NCBI GenBank assembly: GCA_910589035.1
Contig: CAJUSI010000096.1
Location: 17,159-81,158, forward strand
Direction: 5' to 3'
Source of the DNA: an uncultured Acetatifactor sp.
GTDB taxonomy: Bacteria > Bacillota > Clostridia > Lachnospirales > Lachnospiraceae
Length of the DNA stretch: 64,000 bases
A model generated the notes under the pieces. The model searched no databases. It was not told where the DNA came from and was given only the letters and a program-made list of their open reading frames with translations. Position 1 is the first letter of the stretch. The number at the start of each line of letters is the position of its first letter. The position numbers and the translations under genes were made by a program. Positions 34,342 through 43,633 of the stretch are shown here, piece by piece.

Positions 34342-35790
34342 ATGAAGAGGATGGTTGGTCTGAGTATTATTACGGCAGCGTCGGTGCTGGCATTGTGTTT
34401 CCTGATCCTTTTGCTTTTCTGGGAGAAGAATCTGGAGGCGCCAGGGGACGGATGGGCGGCTGAGGCTTCTCGGATATCGTCCGGGGCGGAAGCAGGCGTC
34501 GGGAGTGCTGGCATTGCGGAAGCAGATATCGGAGAGGACGGCATTGCAGAAGACGAATCCGCAGCGTCCTCCGGTCTTCCGGAAGAGCCGGAAAGACTGG
34601 AAGGAAATGAAGAGCCGGGGGAAAACGAAGAACCTGCGGAGTATGATGTGGTTCTCATGGCGCTGGGGGACAATCTGCTCCACGAGGGGATCGTCAACAC
34701 CGGGCGCAGGGCGGACGGCAGCTATGACTATTCCTTTCTTTTTGAAGGAGTCGCCGACTTTCTGGCATTGGCCGATATAAAGGCCATCAACCAGGAAACG
34801 ATTTTCGGCGGGAACCACCTGGGGTTCCCGGGATACCCTCGGTTTAATTCCCCTACGCAGGTGGGAGACGCCATAGCCGCGGCAGGCTTTAACGTGGTGC
34901 TCCATGCTACGAACCACGCCGCGGACCAGGGGATTGAGGGGATCTATCACTGTGCCGGTTACTGGGAGGAGCACCCTGAAGTGCTGATGGCGGGAATCTC
35001 CGGTAAGGAGGAGCGGGAACGGATACAGCTCCTTGAGATAAAGGGAATCACCTTTGCGATCCTGAACTACACCTACAGTCCCAATACGTCCACGCTGTCC
35101 TCAGAGCTTATGGGCCATCTGAATATGCTCTGTGCTTACAACGAGAATACAGGAGTGATTAATTTCACGGCGCTGAATCCGCAGGTGGCGGCTGACATAA
35201 AGGAAGCGGAGAGGATGGCGGACGTTGTCGTGGTATTTCCCCACTGGGGAACGGAATACAGGACGGAACCCTCCGGATACCAGCGCATTTTTGCGGAGGA
35301 GATGACGCAGGCGGGGGCGGATCTCATCATCGGCACCCATCCCCATGTACCCCAGCCCGTGGAATGGGTGGTTTCGGAGAACGGTAATAAGGCCCTGTGC
35401 TATTTTTCACTGGGAAACTATGCCTCGCTTCAGAAGAATCCCCAGTGCATGCTGGAAGGAATGGCCTGGGTCACATTCCATGTGGACGGGGACGGTGTGT
35501 CACTTTCGGAAGAAAAAACGGGAGTGCTGCCGCTGGTGTGCCACTATAAGAGAGGCTCCATGCATCTGGAGCGTATTTATTTGCTGGAGGAGTACACGGA
35601 GGAGCTGGCTTACAGGCACGGTATTCAGGATTATGAGGGCTGCTGGAGGCTGCGCCTGCCGGAGCTGCAGCGGTGGAGCCGGGAAATATTCGGCGGCTGG
35701 ACGTTTACAAGGGAGGAGCTGGAGAAGGGAAGCGGGAGGACGGCGGCCGGACGGGAGCAGGCCGGAGACGGCGGAGTGAGAGCAATGTGA
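34342..35790 (+). CDS. CapA family protein (poly-gamma-glutamate synthesis type, metallophosphatase fold)
   Basis: A 482-residue membrane-anchored protein. A hydrophobic helix (about 5-27) is followed by an acidic Glu/Ala/Gly linker to about 95, then the PGA_cap domain: MALGDNLLHEGIV, AINQETIFGGN, NVVLHATNHAADQG, VVVFPHWGTEY and IIGTHPHVPQPVEW with the metal-binding His and Asp residues. In Bacillus CapA takes part in capsule poly-glutamate transport; in Clostridia most members stand alone, as here, and have unknown substrates. AGGAGG is 13 bases before the start. A terminator overlaps the stop codon. Confidence 0.9.
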   Translation: MKRMVGLSIITAASVLALCFLILLLFWEKNLEAPGDGWAAEASRISSGAEAGVGSAGIAEADIGEDGIAEDESAASSGLPEEPERLEGNEEPGENEEPAEYDVVLMALGDNLLHEGIVNTGRRADGSYDYSFLFEGVADFLALADIKAINQETIFGGNHLGFPGYPRFNSPTQVGDAIAAAGFNVVLHATNHAADQGIEGIYHCAGYWEEHPEVLMAGISGKEERERIQLLEIKGITFAILNYTYSPNTSTLSSELMGHLNMLCAYNENTGVINFTALNPQVAADIKEAERMADVVVVFPHWGTEYRTEPSGYQRIFAEEMTQAGADLIIGTHPHVPQPVEWVVSENGNKALCYFSLGNYASLQKNPQCMLEGMAWVTFHVDGDGVSLSEEKTGVLPLVCHYKRGSMHLERIYLLEEYTEELAYRHGIQDYEGCWRLRLPELQRWSREIFGGWTFTREELEKGSGRTAAGREQAGDGGVRAM

Positions 35791-35813
35791 TTCCCCTTGA
35801 CATTGCTCTTTTC
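35779..35813 (+). terminator. capA terminator overlapping the next promoter
   Basis: AGAGCAATGT (35780-35789) and ACATTGCTCT (35800-35809) pair and are followed by TTTC. The right arm overlaps the -35 box of the promoter at 35797. Confidence 0.7.
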
Positions 35814-35825
35814 TTATGGTATAAA
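35797..35825 (+). promoter_or_regulatory. Promoter of the GntR-ABC operon
   Basis: TTGACA (35797-35802) and TATAAA (35820-35825) with a 17-base spacer. The mRNA would have a leader of about 315 bases that contains the duplicated sequence at 35927-36131. Confidence 0.65.
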
Positions 35826-35926
35826 TGTATTAAGATAATTAATACACTTATGACTGCGACAAAACAGTCTCCCGGAATTTACCGCTGGAAAGCGGCGGCG
35901 CCTTCTTTATACTTTTCTTAAAGACC

Positions 35927-36131
35927 GGGGGAATCTGTAAAATTGAAATTCCGGAGGGCCGGGAAGATGCGGCCTGGGGATTTCGGAAGGTTATCATAGG
36001 CTCTCGGAATCTTCTGGCAGAAAATGGCGTTTAATAATTCGGGGGTTCCTTAAAAGGCGGGGAATTTGCAAAAACGAAATCTCAGAGGATTCAAAAACAG
36101 CGCCTGGGAATTCCGAGAGAATATTATAAGG
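35927..36131 (+). repeat. Imperfect direct duplication of about 74 bp upstream of the GntR gene
   Basis: Copy 1 is 35927-36000 and copy 2 is 36059-36131. Both begin GGGGAAT(C/T)TG(T/C)AAAA, contain GAAAT..C, then GCGGCCTGGGGATTTC or GCGCCTGGGAATTCC, and end TTATCATAGG or ATTATAAGG. The second ends just before the ribosome binding site. The 358-base gap 35791-36148 holds the terminator, the promoter and this duplication. Confidence 0.6.
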
Positions 36132-36148
36132 AAAAAGAGGAAGAAAGG

Positions 36149-36514
36149 ATGATTCTGTTGGATTATCGGGATAAGCGCCCTATCTATGAACAGGTGGTGG
36201 AAAAGCTGGAAAGACTGATTGTGAGCGGCGCTCTGGAGCCGCTTACAAGGATGCCCAGCGTGCGCAGCCTGGCCATGGAGCTTTCCGTGAATCCCAATAC
36301 CATACAGCGTGCCTATGCCCAGCTGGAGCAGGACGGCTATCTCTACACTGTCTCCGGCAGGGGCAGCTTTGTGACGGACCAGAGCGACTGGCGGGAGAGC
36401 AGGCAGAGAAGGATTCTTGAGGAGTGGGGGAATGTGACGCTGCAGGCCAGGGAGGCGGGAGTTCTCAGGGAAAGGCTGGAAGAGGAACTGCGCAGAATCT
36501 ATGAATCCGGGTGA
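36149..36514 (+). CDS. GntR-family regulator, YtrA type
   Basis: A 121-residue regulator with an N-terminal winged helix (RPIYEQVVEKLERLIVSGAL, PSVRSLAMELSVNPNTIQRA, YLYTVSGRGSFV) and only a short helical C-terminus of about 45 residues, the YtrA layout. Such proteins repress adjacent ABC transporter genes, often responding to cell-envelope stress or antibiotics. The ABC ATPase starts 176 bases later. The duplicated sequence upstream could be its operator. Confidence 0.9.
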   Translation: MILLDYRDKRPIYEQVVEKLERLIVSGALEPLTRMPSVRSLAMELSVNPNTIQRAYAQLEQDGYLYTVSGRGSFVTDQSDWRESRQRRILEEWGNVTLQAREAGVLRERLEEELRRIYESG

Positions 36515-36690
36515 CTTTCCGGGAGGCATCGGCCGGAATGCAGGGCCGGAAGATCCGAAGGAAGCAGGCATGCCGGGCCAGGGCGTGAGAGGGCGCCGGT
36601 GTGCGGGAGCCGGAAAGCCGGTGCGCCCCGGATAGCTTCGGGGAAGGACAGGAAAGGCATGGACGGGATGAAGAATCAGGAGGGCGGTTC

Positions 36691-37593
36691 ATGATAGAAT
36701 TGCGAGATGTGAGCAAGAATTTTGATAAGATAAAGGCGGTGGACAGGGTCAGTGCAGTCATCGGGGAGGGGCATGTATTCGGACTGATCGGAACCAACGG
36801 CGCGGGGAAATCCACCCTGCTGCGCCTGCTCTGCGGCGTGCTGAGACCGGATGAGGGAAGCGTTTATGTGGACGGGGAGGAGGTATACGACAACCCGGCG
36901 GCCAAGGGAAAGCTTTTCTATATATCCGACGAGCAGTATTTCTTCAAAAGCGGGACGCCGGAGGATATGCTTCGGATGTATCGAACCTACTATCCGGATT
37001 TCGACCGGGAGAAATGGAAGGGGATGATGGACAGGTTCGGCTTAGACAGGGGCAGAAAGATCAACACCTTTTCCAAGGGAATGAAAAAGCAGCTGTCCGT
37101 GATCTGCGGCATCTGCGCGAATACCAGGTACCTGCTCTGCGACGAGACCTTCGATGGCCTTGATCCGGTGATGCGGCAGGCGGTGAAGGCTGTTTTCGTA
37201 AAGGAGATGGAGGAGAGAGGGCTGACTCCCGTCATTGCCTCCCATAACCTGCGGGAACTGGAGGATATCTGTGAATATGTGGGACTGCTCCACAGGGGAG
37301 GGATTCTGTTTGAAAAGGATCTGGATGAAATGAAGCTGAACCTGCACAAGGTACAATGTGTGGTGAGGGACGGGGAAATGCTGCGGCGGATTCGGGAAGG
37401 CCTGTGCGTGGCCGCCGCGGACAAACGGGGAAGTCTCCATACCTTTACGGTGAGGGGGAGCAGGACAGAGGTGGAAGCCTTTCTGGAAGAGGTTTCTCCC
37501 GTATTTTACGAGCTGCTCCCCCTGTCCCTGGAGGAGATTTTTATCAGCGAAACGGAGGTAAGGGGCTATGATGTCAAAGCACTTATTCTTTAA
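36691..37593 (+). CDS. ABC transporter ATP-binding protein of the GntR operon
   Basis: A 300-residue ATPase. Walker A is GTNGAGKS (about 36-43), the signature is FSKGMKKQ and Walker B is YLLCDETFDGLD, with the catalytic Glu present; the H-loop is ASHNL. The C-terminal 80 residues are the usual regulatory extension of YtrB/CcmA-like ATPases. The start at 36691 is set by CAGGAGGG. The gene overlaps the permease gene by 26 bases, so the two are translated together. Confidence 0.92.
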   Translation: MIELRDVSKNFDKIKAVDRVSAVIGEGHVFGLIGTNGAGKSTLLRLLCGVLRPDEGSVYVDGEEVYDNPAAKGKLFYISDEQYFFKSGTPEDMLRMYRTYYPDFDREKWKGMMDRFGLDRGRKINTFSKGMKKQLSVICGICANTRYLLCDETFDGLDPVMRQAVKAVFVKEMEERGLTPVIASHNLRELEDICEYVGLLHRGGILFEKDLDEMKLNLHKVQCVVRDGEMLRRIREGLCVAAADKRGSLHTFTVRGSRTEVEAFLEEVSPVFYELLPLSLEEIFISETEVRGYDVKALIL

Positions 37594-39796
37594 GACCACG
37601 ACCTTTAAGATCATGAGGGAGGATCTGCGGCATAAGCTCTGGATGATCGTCCTGTCCGTCCTGGGGAATTTCCTGCTGCTGCCGGTGGTCTGGCTGATCA
37701 TGAGAAGCAATATGTACGGGAATTCTGTCATGCTTGGATTGACCCGGGCGAATCAGGCAGGTGAGCTCCTGGCAACGAATTTTGACTTTTTTACCGGATA
37801 CATCCCCGTCCTTGGCGGCATCTTCTGCATTTTTTGCGCCTTTGTGACAGGGCTTTTCAGTTTTCGGTTTTTATTCCATAAAAATATGGTGGACAGCTGG
37901 CAAAGCATGCCGGTGAAGCGGAGAACGCTGTATAAAGCCTGCTATTTCAACGGAATTCTCATATGGTTTGTCCCTTTTTTCATATGTCTGGCAGCGGTCT
38001 TTCTCATGGCGGCGCCCTTTGTAAGGCGGCAGGGAGGGAACGCCATGCTGCTGGCCCTGCTGGGCCGGGCTGCCGTCACCGCGGCGGTTCTGGCGGTGGT
38101 CTTCCTGCTGGTGTATCATCTGGTGCTGACGGCCGTCATGCTCAGCGGCAATATTCTGAACACGCTGGTCTGCGCAGGGATCCTGGGATTCGGAGCCATT
38201 GTTTTCTATATGCTGGTCATCCTGTTTTTTATGGAGTATATGGAAACCTTTTATACAGCCCAGGTCAATATAGATGCCGTAGTCTATGCTTCGCCCCTGG
38301 TGTCCGCCTTCGATCTGATCTTATCCCGGGCGGACGGGCCGGAATTTACCCTCGGGTTCCGGAAGGATCTGGCCCTGAATCTGGGGATTGGACTGGCATT
38401 GGGAGCCTGCGCGTATTATCTGTATCTGAGGCGGGAATCGGAGCTGGCGGAACAGGGACTTGGGAGAAAAGGGGCGGCTGCCGTGTTCCGAATAGTATGC
38501 GGCGTGGAGGCGGGACTGGGCGGCTGGATTCTTTTTGCCATGATTGCGGTGTATTCCGGCCGGGGCTGGGGGATCTTCGGCGCTCTGCTGGGAAGCGTCC
38601 TTGTGTTCGGGGGACTGGATGTGATTTTCAGGATGGAGTTCAAAGCTTTCTTTGCCCATAAGCTCCAGATGGCTTTGACCGTGGGGGTGGCCCTTGCGGT
38701 GTGCTTTGCGTTTTCCGGAGACTGGTTCGGCTATGACACCTGGCTGCCGGACAGGGAGGAGATTGCGCAGATTTCCGTATGGGACAGGAATTACGCCAAT
38801 CATTTTTTTGCCATGGAAATCACCAGGGAGGAGTTCCTGGAGAGAGTGGGCTTTCAGGATATGGAGATGGTATACCCTTACCTGGAGCGCATGGCGGAGC
38901 ATGAGAGCGGCGTGTGGCCGGAGGGAACCGCCTATGACAGAGTGCTCACAAGGATAACGCTGAAAAACGGAAGAAGCTATTACCGGGATTACCGGGTGGC
39001 CCAGGAGGACAGGGAGCTGATCTGGCCCATGCTTACGGAGGAAAGGTATCGGGAGTATGCCTGGCTCATCGATGAGACGGTGGCAGAGAACTGTGTGGGC
39101 TTTGAGGTGGAGACCGGCGGGGGAGCGCAGATTTTCGCAGACAATGCGAAGGCGGCCCGGGAGGTGCTTTTCCCCATTGTGAAGGCATATAACAGGGATG
39201 TGCTGGAGGATCTGGAGAGCGTGATGCTGGGAGAGGGAAGACTGCTGGCCAGGCTGAGTGTTACCTTCTTTTATTCGGACAGAGAGGGGAATATAGGACA
39301 TGATAATATTTACCTGGATGTGTATCAGGGGATGGAGCATACGGCGGAGGCGCTGAAGCAGGCCGGTTTCGGGGGATGGACGGACGCTGCGGAGAGGAGC
39401 GTGGAGTCCATTGAGCTTGGCCTGCCATACCGCTATAAGCTTCTGACCGCCGAAGAGGCACTGGCTCTGGGCATTGTATACCACGAGGGCGACATGACCA
39501 AAAGGGAAGCTGTTATCCTGGCACGGGCAGGCTATGGTGTCAGCGGAGACGGGAATACGCAGATGTCCCACACGTCCCTGGACGCTCCGGGAACGGACAC
39601 GATATCTGTCACGGAGCCGGATGAGATAGAGGAGCTGTTTCCGCTGCTTTCCTTTACACAGCCCTTCCACTCCACGGGTGTGTTCAGAAAAGACTATGTG
39701 GGCATACAGGTGAACAGGGAGGGAGGAATTTCCGAGATCTGGTATATTCAAAAAGGAGATCTGCCGGAGAAATATATCCTCAGGTTTGGGGAATGA
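37568..39796 (+). CDS. ABC-2 type permease with large extracytoplasmic domain
   Basis: A 742-residue membrane protein, partner of the ATPase. Residues 1-400 contain about eight to nine membrane helices (for example DLRHKLWMIVLSVLGNFLLLP, LFSFRFLF, FGAIVFYMLVILFFMEYM). The last 330 residues are soluble and probably extracytoplasmic, resembling the domain seen behind some YtrC/D-like permeases (DUF6449). The substrate is unknown; envelope defence or peptide export are typical inferences for this operon type. The start overlaps the ATPase gene. Confidence 0.85.
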   Translation: MMSKHLFFKTTTFKIMREDLRHKLWMIVLSVLGNFLLLPVVWLIMRSNMYGNSVMLGLTRANQAGELLATNFDFFTGYIPVLGGIFCIFCAFVTGLFSFRFLFHKNMVDSWQSMPVKRRTLYKACYFNGILIWFVPFFICLAAVFLMAAPFVRRQGGNAMLLALLGRAAVTAAVLAVVFLLVYHLVLTAVMLSGNILNTLVCAGILGFGAIVFYMLVILFFMEYMETFYTAQVNIDAVVYASPLVSAFDLILSRADGPEFTLGFRKDLALNLGIGLALGACAYYLYLRRESELAEQGLGRKGAAAVFRIVCGVEAGLGGWILFAMIAVYSGRGWGIFGALLGSVLVFGGLDVIFRMEFKAFFAHKLQMALTVGVALAVCFAFSGDWFGYDTWLPDREEIAQISVWDRNYANHFFAMEITREEFLERVGFQDMEMVYPYLERMAEHESGVWPEGTAYDRVLTRITLKNGRSYYRDYRVAQEDRELIWPMLTEERYREYAWLIDETVAENCVGFEVETGGGAQIFADNAKAAREVLFPIVKAYNRDVLEDLESVMLGEGRLLARLSVTFFYSDREGNIGHDNIYLDVYQGMEHTAEALKQAGFGGWTDAAERSVESIELGLPYRYKLLTAEEALALGIVYHEGDMTKREAVILARAGYGVSGDGNTQMSHTSLDAPGTDTISVTEPDEIEELFPLLSFTQPFHSTGVFRKDYVGIQVNREGGISEIWYIQKGDLPEKYILRFGE

Positions 39797-39804
39797 AAGC
39801 ATAC

Positions 39805-39839
39805 GAAAAGGGGCTGTCCGAAAATAACTGACAGCCCCT
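39805..39839 (-). terminator. Terminator of the CorC-like gene (minus strand)
   Basis: AGGGGCTGTC and GACAGCCCCT pair; on the minus strand the hairpin is followed by TTTTCG. It can also stop the convergent ABC operon. Confidence 0.7.
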
Positions 39840-39963
39840 CAGGGGGGAAAGCCCGCTGCACAGATAGTGATTCGAGCAGTAAAGAAACAAAGCGAACTCT
39901 GCAGGACGGATTTACCAAAGCAATTCCGGCAAAGCGCGGGTTCTGCTGCGGAACAGGGATTCC

Positions 39964-41277
39964 TCAGGAGGGTTTCTCCTGGCCGCTGCTGTCGTCAGGG
40001 GCTTCGTCTTCCTCTTCTTCCTTTTCTTCCTCCTCAGGAAGCGTCATAAGGACCTTCACAATCCGGTTCTGCTCGATGCCCTGTACCTTTAAGTGGATCC
40101 CGTTTTCCAGCACGACTTCTTCATCGTCCTCCGGCAGGCGGTTCAGATGTTCGATGATGACGCCGCCGATGGAATCGTAATTTTCGCTGTCCAGCTCCGT
40201 GTCCAGCTCGTCGTTGATATCGTCCAGCTTCATGCTGCCCTCCACCAGGTAGGTGTTATCGTCCAGCTCCTGAATGAAGTCCTCCTCGTCTGCGTCATAT
40301 TCGTCGCGTATCTCTCCCACAATTTCCTCCAGCAGATCCTCGATGGTGATCATGCCCACCGTGGCGCCGTACTCGTTCAGCACGAAGGTTACGCTGGTCG
40401 CTTTCTCCCGAAGCTCATAGAGAAGGTCGGACACCTTCTTGAATTCATATGTAAAATGAGCGTCCCGAAGAATGGATTTAACGTGGAAATTCTTCTCATC
40501 TTCGGTGAGGATGAAATCCTTTATGTTGATCAGTCCGATGATATTGTCGGTATTGTCCTCATATACAGGAAATCTGGTATACATGGATTCCCGGAAGGTG
40601 GAAAGCACCTCCTCAAAAGTTGCATTGATATCCACAGTCACCATATTGATTCTGGGGATCATGATATCCTTTGCCCGCGCATCGGAGAAATCAAATACAT
40701 TGTAGATGATCTCCTTTTCTTCGGATTCAATGACACCGTCCTTATGGCTGGCATCCACATAGGTGCGAAGCTCCGCCTCGGTCATGGTGGTGATCTTTTT
40801 GCTGGGATCGATGCGCAGAAGACGCAGGATGCCGTTTGACATTTTATCCACCACATAGATGACGGGGGTCATGATCTGCATCAGCCAGTAGATGACACCG
40901 CTGTAGGTAAGGGAAAGCTTCTCCGAGGAAAGCATGGCCCAGGTCTTGGGGACAATCTCGCCGCAGAGCAGGATGACGATGGTCAGGATGCCCGTACCCA
41001 CAGCCACCGGAATGCCGAAACGAAGGGCAATGGTGGTAGTCAGGGCGGAGGTGGACAGATTGACGATATTGTTGCCGATCAGAACGGCGCTCAGCATCTT
41101 GCTGTAGCTTTCCAATATCTTGTTGACCCTGGCGGCCCGCTTGTTTCCTTCCTCCTCCAGAGTACGCATGCGCACCCGGTTAACGGTGCTGAAAGCCGTC
41201 TCGGCCGAAGAGAAAAAGCCTGACAGAAAAATAAGAAGAACAAGAAATAAAAATTGTATACCTTCCGGAACGTCCAA
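39964..41277 (-). CDS. CNNM/CorC (hemolysin C-like) transporter family protein
   Basis: A 437-residue membrane protein when started at the TTG at 41277, nine bases after AAAAGGAG on the minus strand; longer forms lack a ribosome binding site. Residues 1-190 are the DUF21 membrane domain (FFSSAETAFSTVNRVRMR; LLCGEIVPKTWA). Two CBS domains follow (about 200-330: MIPRINMVTVD, YTRFPVYEDNTDNIIGLI, EYGATVGMITIEDLLEEIVG), then the CorC_HlyC domain. The C-terminus is very acidic. Members handle Mg2+ or related cation efflux. Confidence 0.92.
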   Translation of the reverse strand: MDVPEGIQFLFLVLLIFLSGFFSSAETAFSTVNRVRMRTLEEEGNKRAARVNKILESYSKMLSAVLIGNNIVNLSTSALTTTIALRFGIPVAVGTGILTIVILLCGEIVPKTWAMLSSEKLSLTYSGVIYWLMQIMTPVIYVVDKMSNGILRLLRIDPSKKITTMTEAELRTYVDASHKDGVIESEEKEIIYNVFDFSDARAKDIMIPRINMVTVDINATFEEVLSTFRESMYTRFPVYEDNTDNIIGLINIKDFILTEDEKNFHVKSILRDAHFTYEFKKVSDLLYELREKATSVTFVLNEYGATVGMITIEDLLEEIVGEIRDEYDADEEDFIQELDDNTYLVEGSMKLDDINDELDTELDSENYDSIGGVIIEHLNRLPEDDEEVVLENGIHLKVQGIEQNRIVKVLMTLPEEEEKEEEEDEAPDDSSGQEKPS

Positions 41278-41406
41278 AAAAATATCACTCCTTTTTGTTT
41301 TTTTGAAAATAAATATACCTGATAAAAGAATGATTGTCAAGTTCCCGGACCTGGCTGCATATTATTTTATAAAAAGTTTATAGACTATGGTCGGACAGGG
41401 GGAAAT

Positions 41407-41793
41407 ATGGAACATACGGGACAAACCTCAAAGGCGGATGGCATACCGGTGGCATTCCTGCTGAAGAGTCTGCTGTTTTCGTACATACTGACAGGGGTAA
41501 TGCTGGCGCTGCTGGCGTTCCTGCTATATAAGCTGGGGCTGGGTGAGAAGACCGTATCCGTGGCCATCATCGTGATCTATGTGGCAGCCACGCTTTTCGG
41601 AGGATTTGTGGCAGGGAAGAGGATGGGCAGCCGCAAGTTCCTCTGGGGGCTCCTGATGGGGAGCGCTTATTTTCTGGTATTGACAGCGGTTTCTCTGTGC
41701 GTGGGGGGAGCCGGGATTGATGTGGGAACTTCCTTCTTTACCACTCTGGTATTGTGCGCCGGAGGCGGAATGCTGGGCGGAATGCTGAGCTGA
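41407..41793 (+). CDS. TIGR04086 family membrane protein
   Basis: A 128-residue protein with four membrane helices (LLFSYILTGVMLALLAFLLY, VAIIVIYVAATLFGGFVAGKR, LWGLLMGSAYFLVLTAVSL, LVLCAGGGMLGGML). This pattern and the position just before the SCIFF gene fit the TIGR04086 family found in spore-forming Firmicutes. Function unknown. Confidence 0.8.
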   Translation: MEHTGQTSKADGIPVAFLLKSLLFSYILTGVMLALLAFLLYKLGLGEKTVSVAIIVIYVAATLFGGFVAGKRMGSRKFLWGLLMGSAYFLVLTAVSLCVGGAGIDVGTSFFTTLVLCAGGGMLGGMLS

Positions 41794-41865
41794 GAACCCG
41801 ATTTGGAAATTGGTGTTTAAAAGGAGCAAAAGTTCACATTTGGTTTGCATTTTTGAAAAAAACCC

Positions 41866-41893
41866 TTTTACAAATAGATATTTTATGATATAC
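41866..41893 (+). promoter_or_regulatory. Promoter of the SCIFF gene
   Basis: TTTACA (41866-41871) and TATACT (41888-41893), 16-base spacer, about 95 bases before the start. Confidence 0.55.
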
Positions 41894-41986
41894 TACATAA
41901 AGTTTCCTGCCTGCGTTACTTTAACCCGGGATCAGGGTGCTTTGGCGTGGGGACAGGAGCATATGAGAAGAAGGAGGCTGTGTGAT

Positions 41987-42133
41987 ATGAAGCACATTAA
42001 GACTTTGACCACCAGGAATTTGAAAGAGTCCATGAAGAAGGGCGGCTGCGGCGAGTGCCAGACCTCCTGCCAGTCTGCCTGCAAGACTTCCTGCACCGTT
42101 GGAAATCAGAGCTGCGAGAAGGCGAAGAGGTAA
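41987..42133 (+). CDS. scfA: SCIFF (six-cysteine) ribosomal peptide precursor
   Basis: A 48-residue peptide. The C-terminal half has six Cys (C21, C24, C28, C32, C36, C43) after a KHIKTLTTRNLKESMKKGG leader, the universal clostridial SCIFF pattern (TIGR03973). In characterised relatives the maturase makes a Cys-to-Thr thioether bond; C36-T37 and neighbouring residues are present. AAGGAGG stands 12 bases before the start. The biological role of SCIFF is still unknown. Confidence 0.95.
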   Translation: MKHIKTLTTRNLKESMKKGGCGECQTSCQSACKTSCTVGNQSCEKAKR

Positions 42134-42160
42134 TTACATAGGGAAAGTAAACGATCAGGG

Positions 42161-42185
42161 CAAGCAGCGATTCCTTCGCTGCTTG
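42161..42185 (+). terminator. Hairpin between SCIFF and its maturase (likely attenuator)
   Basis: CAAGCAGCG and CGCTGCTTG form a perfect 9-bp stem around ATTCCTT. A weak T-rich stretch follows further on. It would lower expression of the enzyme compared with the peptide, or protect the 3' end of the peptide mRNA. Confidence 0.6.
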
Positions 42186-42241
42186 AACTTTGTGGCGGTT
42201 TTTCCGGCGCCGCAGGGATTGACAATGAAGGGAATATTTTT

Positions 42242-43633
42242 GTGATACATCAATATAAAAGCAATGGATACAATATTGTCATGGATGTGAACAGCGGTTC
42301 CGTCCATGTGGTGGATGAGCTCGTCTATGATGTGATCCCGCTGGTGGAGAAGAGCATCGGCGGAGAGAACGAAGACAGGGACACGCTTTTGGCCCGGGTG
42401 CAGGAGGAGGGGAACTTTTCCTGTCCGGAGGAGCTTGCGGAGGCTGTGGACGAGATACTGGAATTAAAGGAGTCCGGACAGCTTTTCGCTCCGGATATCT
42501 ATGAGAATTATGTATATGATTTCAAAAAGAGACAGACCGTGGTGAAGGCGCTGTGCCTCCATATCGCCCACGACTGCAACCTGGCCTGCAGGTACTGCTT
42601 TGCGGGGGAGGGAGAATACCATGGCAGGCGCGCCCTGATGAGCTTTGAGGTGGGAAAGAAGGCCCTGGACTTCCTGGTGGAGAATTCCGGGAACCGTGTG
42701 AACCTGGAGGTGGACTTCTTCGGCGGGGAGCCGCTTATGAACTGGCAGGTGGTGAAGGATCTGGTGGAATACGGCAGAACCCTGGAGGAACCCCATCATA
42801 AGAAATTCCGTTTCACTCTCACCACCAACGGAGTGCTTTTAAACGAGGAGATTCTGGAATTTGCCAACCGGGAGATGGCGAATATTGTGCTGAGCATTGA
42901 CGGACGAAAGGAGATCCATGACAGGATGCGTCCTTTCCGCGGAGGACAGGGCAGCTATGACCTGATCGTGCCGAAGTTCCGGCAGACGGCGGAGAGCAGG
43001 GGAGAGACCGGATATTATGTGAGGGGAACCTTTACCCATCATAATCCGGATTTTTCCCGGGATGTGCTGCATCTGGCGGATCTGGGTTTTCAGCAGATTT
43101 CCGTGGAGCCCGTAGTGGCGGGACCGGAGGATGATTATGCCATCACCGAAGCGGATATCCCGAAGCTGAAGGAGGAATATGACATTCTGGCGGCGGAAAT
43201 GCTGAAGCGCAGGAGAGAGGGAAGGGGCTTCAACTTCTTTCACTTCATGATTGATCTGGAAGGCGGTCCCTGTGTGGCAAAGCGCCTGTCCGGCTGCGGA
43301 TCCGGAACGGAATACCTGGCGGTGACTCCATGGGGTGATCTCTATCCCTGCCATCAGTTCGTGGGAAATGAGAAATTCCTCATGGGAAATGTGGAGGAGG
43401 GAATCCTCAGAACAGATATCCGGGATGAATTCAAGGGCTGCAATGTCTACGCCAAAGAAAAATGCAGGAAATGCTTTGCGAAATTTTACTGCAGCGGAGG
43501 CTGTGCCGCCAATGCCTACAATTTCCACGGCAATATCAACGACGCATACGATATCGGCTGCGAACTCCAGCGGAAACGCGTGGAATGCGCCATTATGCTC
43601 AAGGCGGCGGAGGCGGCTGATATGGAACTATAA
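42242..43633 (+). CDS. scfB: SCIFF peptide radical SAM maturase
   Basis: A 463-residue radical SAM/SPASM enzyme (TIGR03974). The SAM-binding cluster is CNLACRYCF (about residues 112-119). The SPASM region carries the auxiliary iron-sulfur ligands: CGSGTEYLAV, YPCHQFVG, then CNVYAKEKCRKCFAKFYCSGGC and a final Cys. The N-terminal 90 residues are the peptide-recognition (RRE-like) domain. It forms thioether bonds in the SCIFF precursor encoded 108 bases upstream. GTG start with GAAGGG before it. Confidence 0.95.
   Translation: MIHQYKSNGYNIVMDVNSGSVHVVDELVYDVIPLVEKSIGGENEDRDTLLARVQEEGNFSCPEELAEAVDEILELKESGQLFAPDIYENYVYDFKKRQTVVKALCLHIAHDCNLACRYCFAGEGEYHGRRALMSFEVGKKALDFLVENSGNRVNLEVDFFGGEPLMNWQVVKDLVEYGRTLEEPHHKKFRFTLTTNGVLLNEEILEFANREMANIVLSIDGRKEIHDRMRPFRGGQGSYDLIVPKFRQTAESRGETGYYVRGTFTHHNPDFSRDVLHLADLGFQQISVEPVVAGPEDDYAITEADIPKLKEEYDILAAEMLKRRREGRGFNFFHFMIDLEGGPCVAKRLSGCGSGTEYLAVTPWGDLYPCHQFVGNEKFLMGNVEEGILRTDIRDEFKGCNVYAKEKCRKCFAKFYCSGGCAANAYNFHGNINDAYDIGCELQRKRVECAIMLKAAEAADMEL

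Noticed and set aside
38321..39802. Minus-strand frame of 493 codons opposite the ABC permease
   Set aside because: Antisense artefact without start signal or family similarity.
42134..42241. Riboswitch between SCIFF and maturase
   Set aside because: Only a simple 9-bp hairpin is visible; no conserved aptamer layout is recognised.
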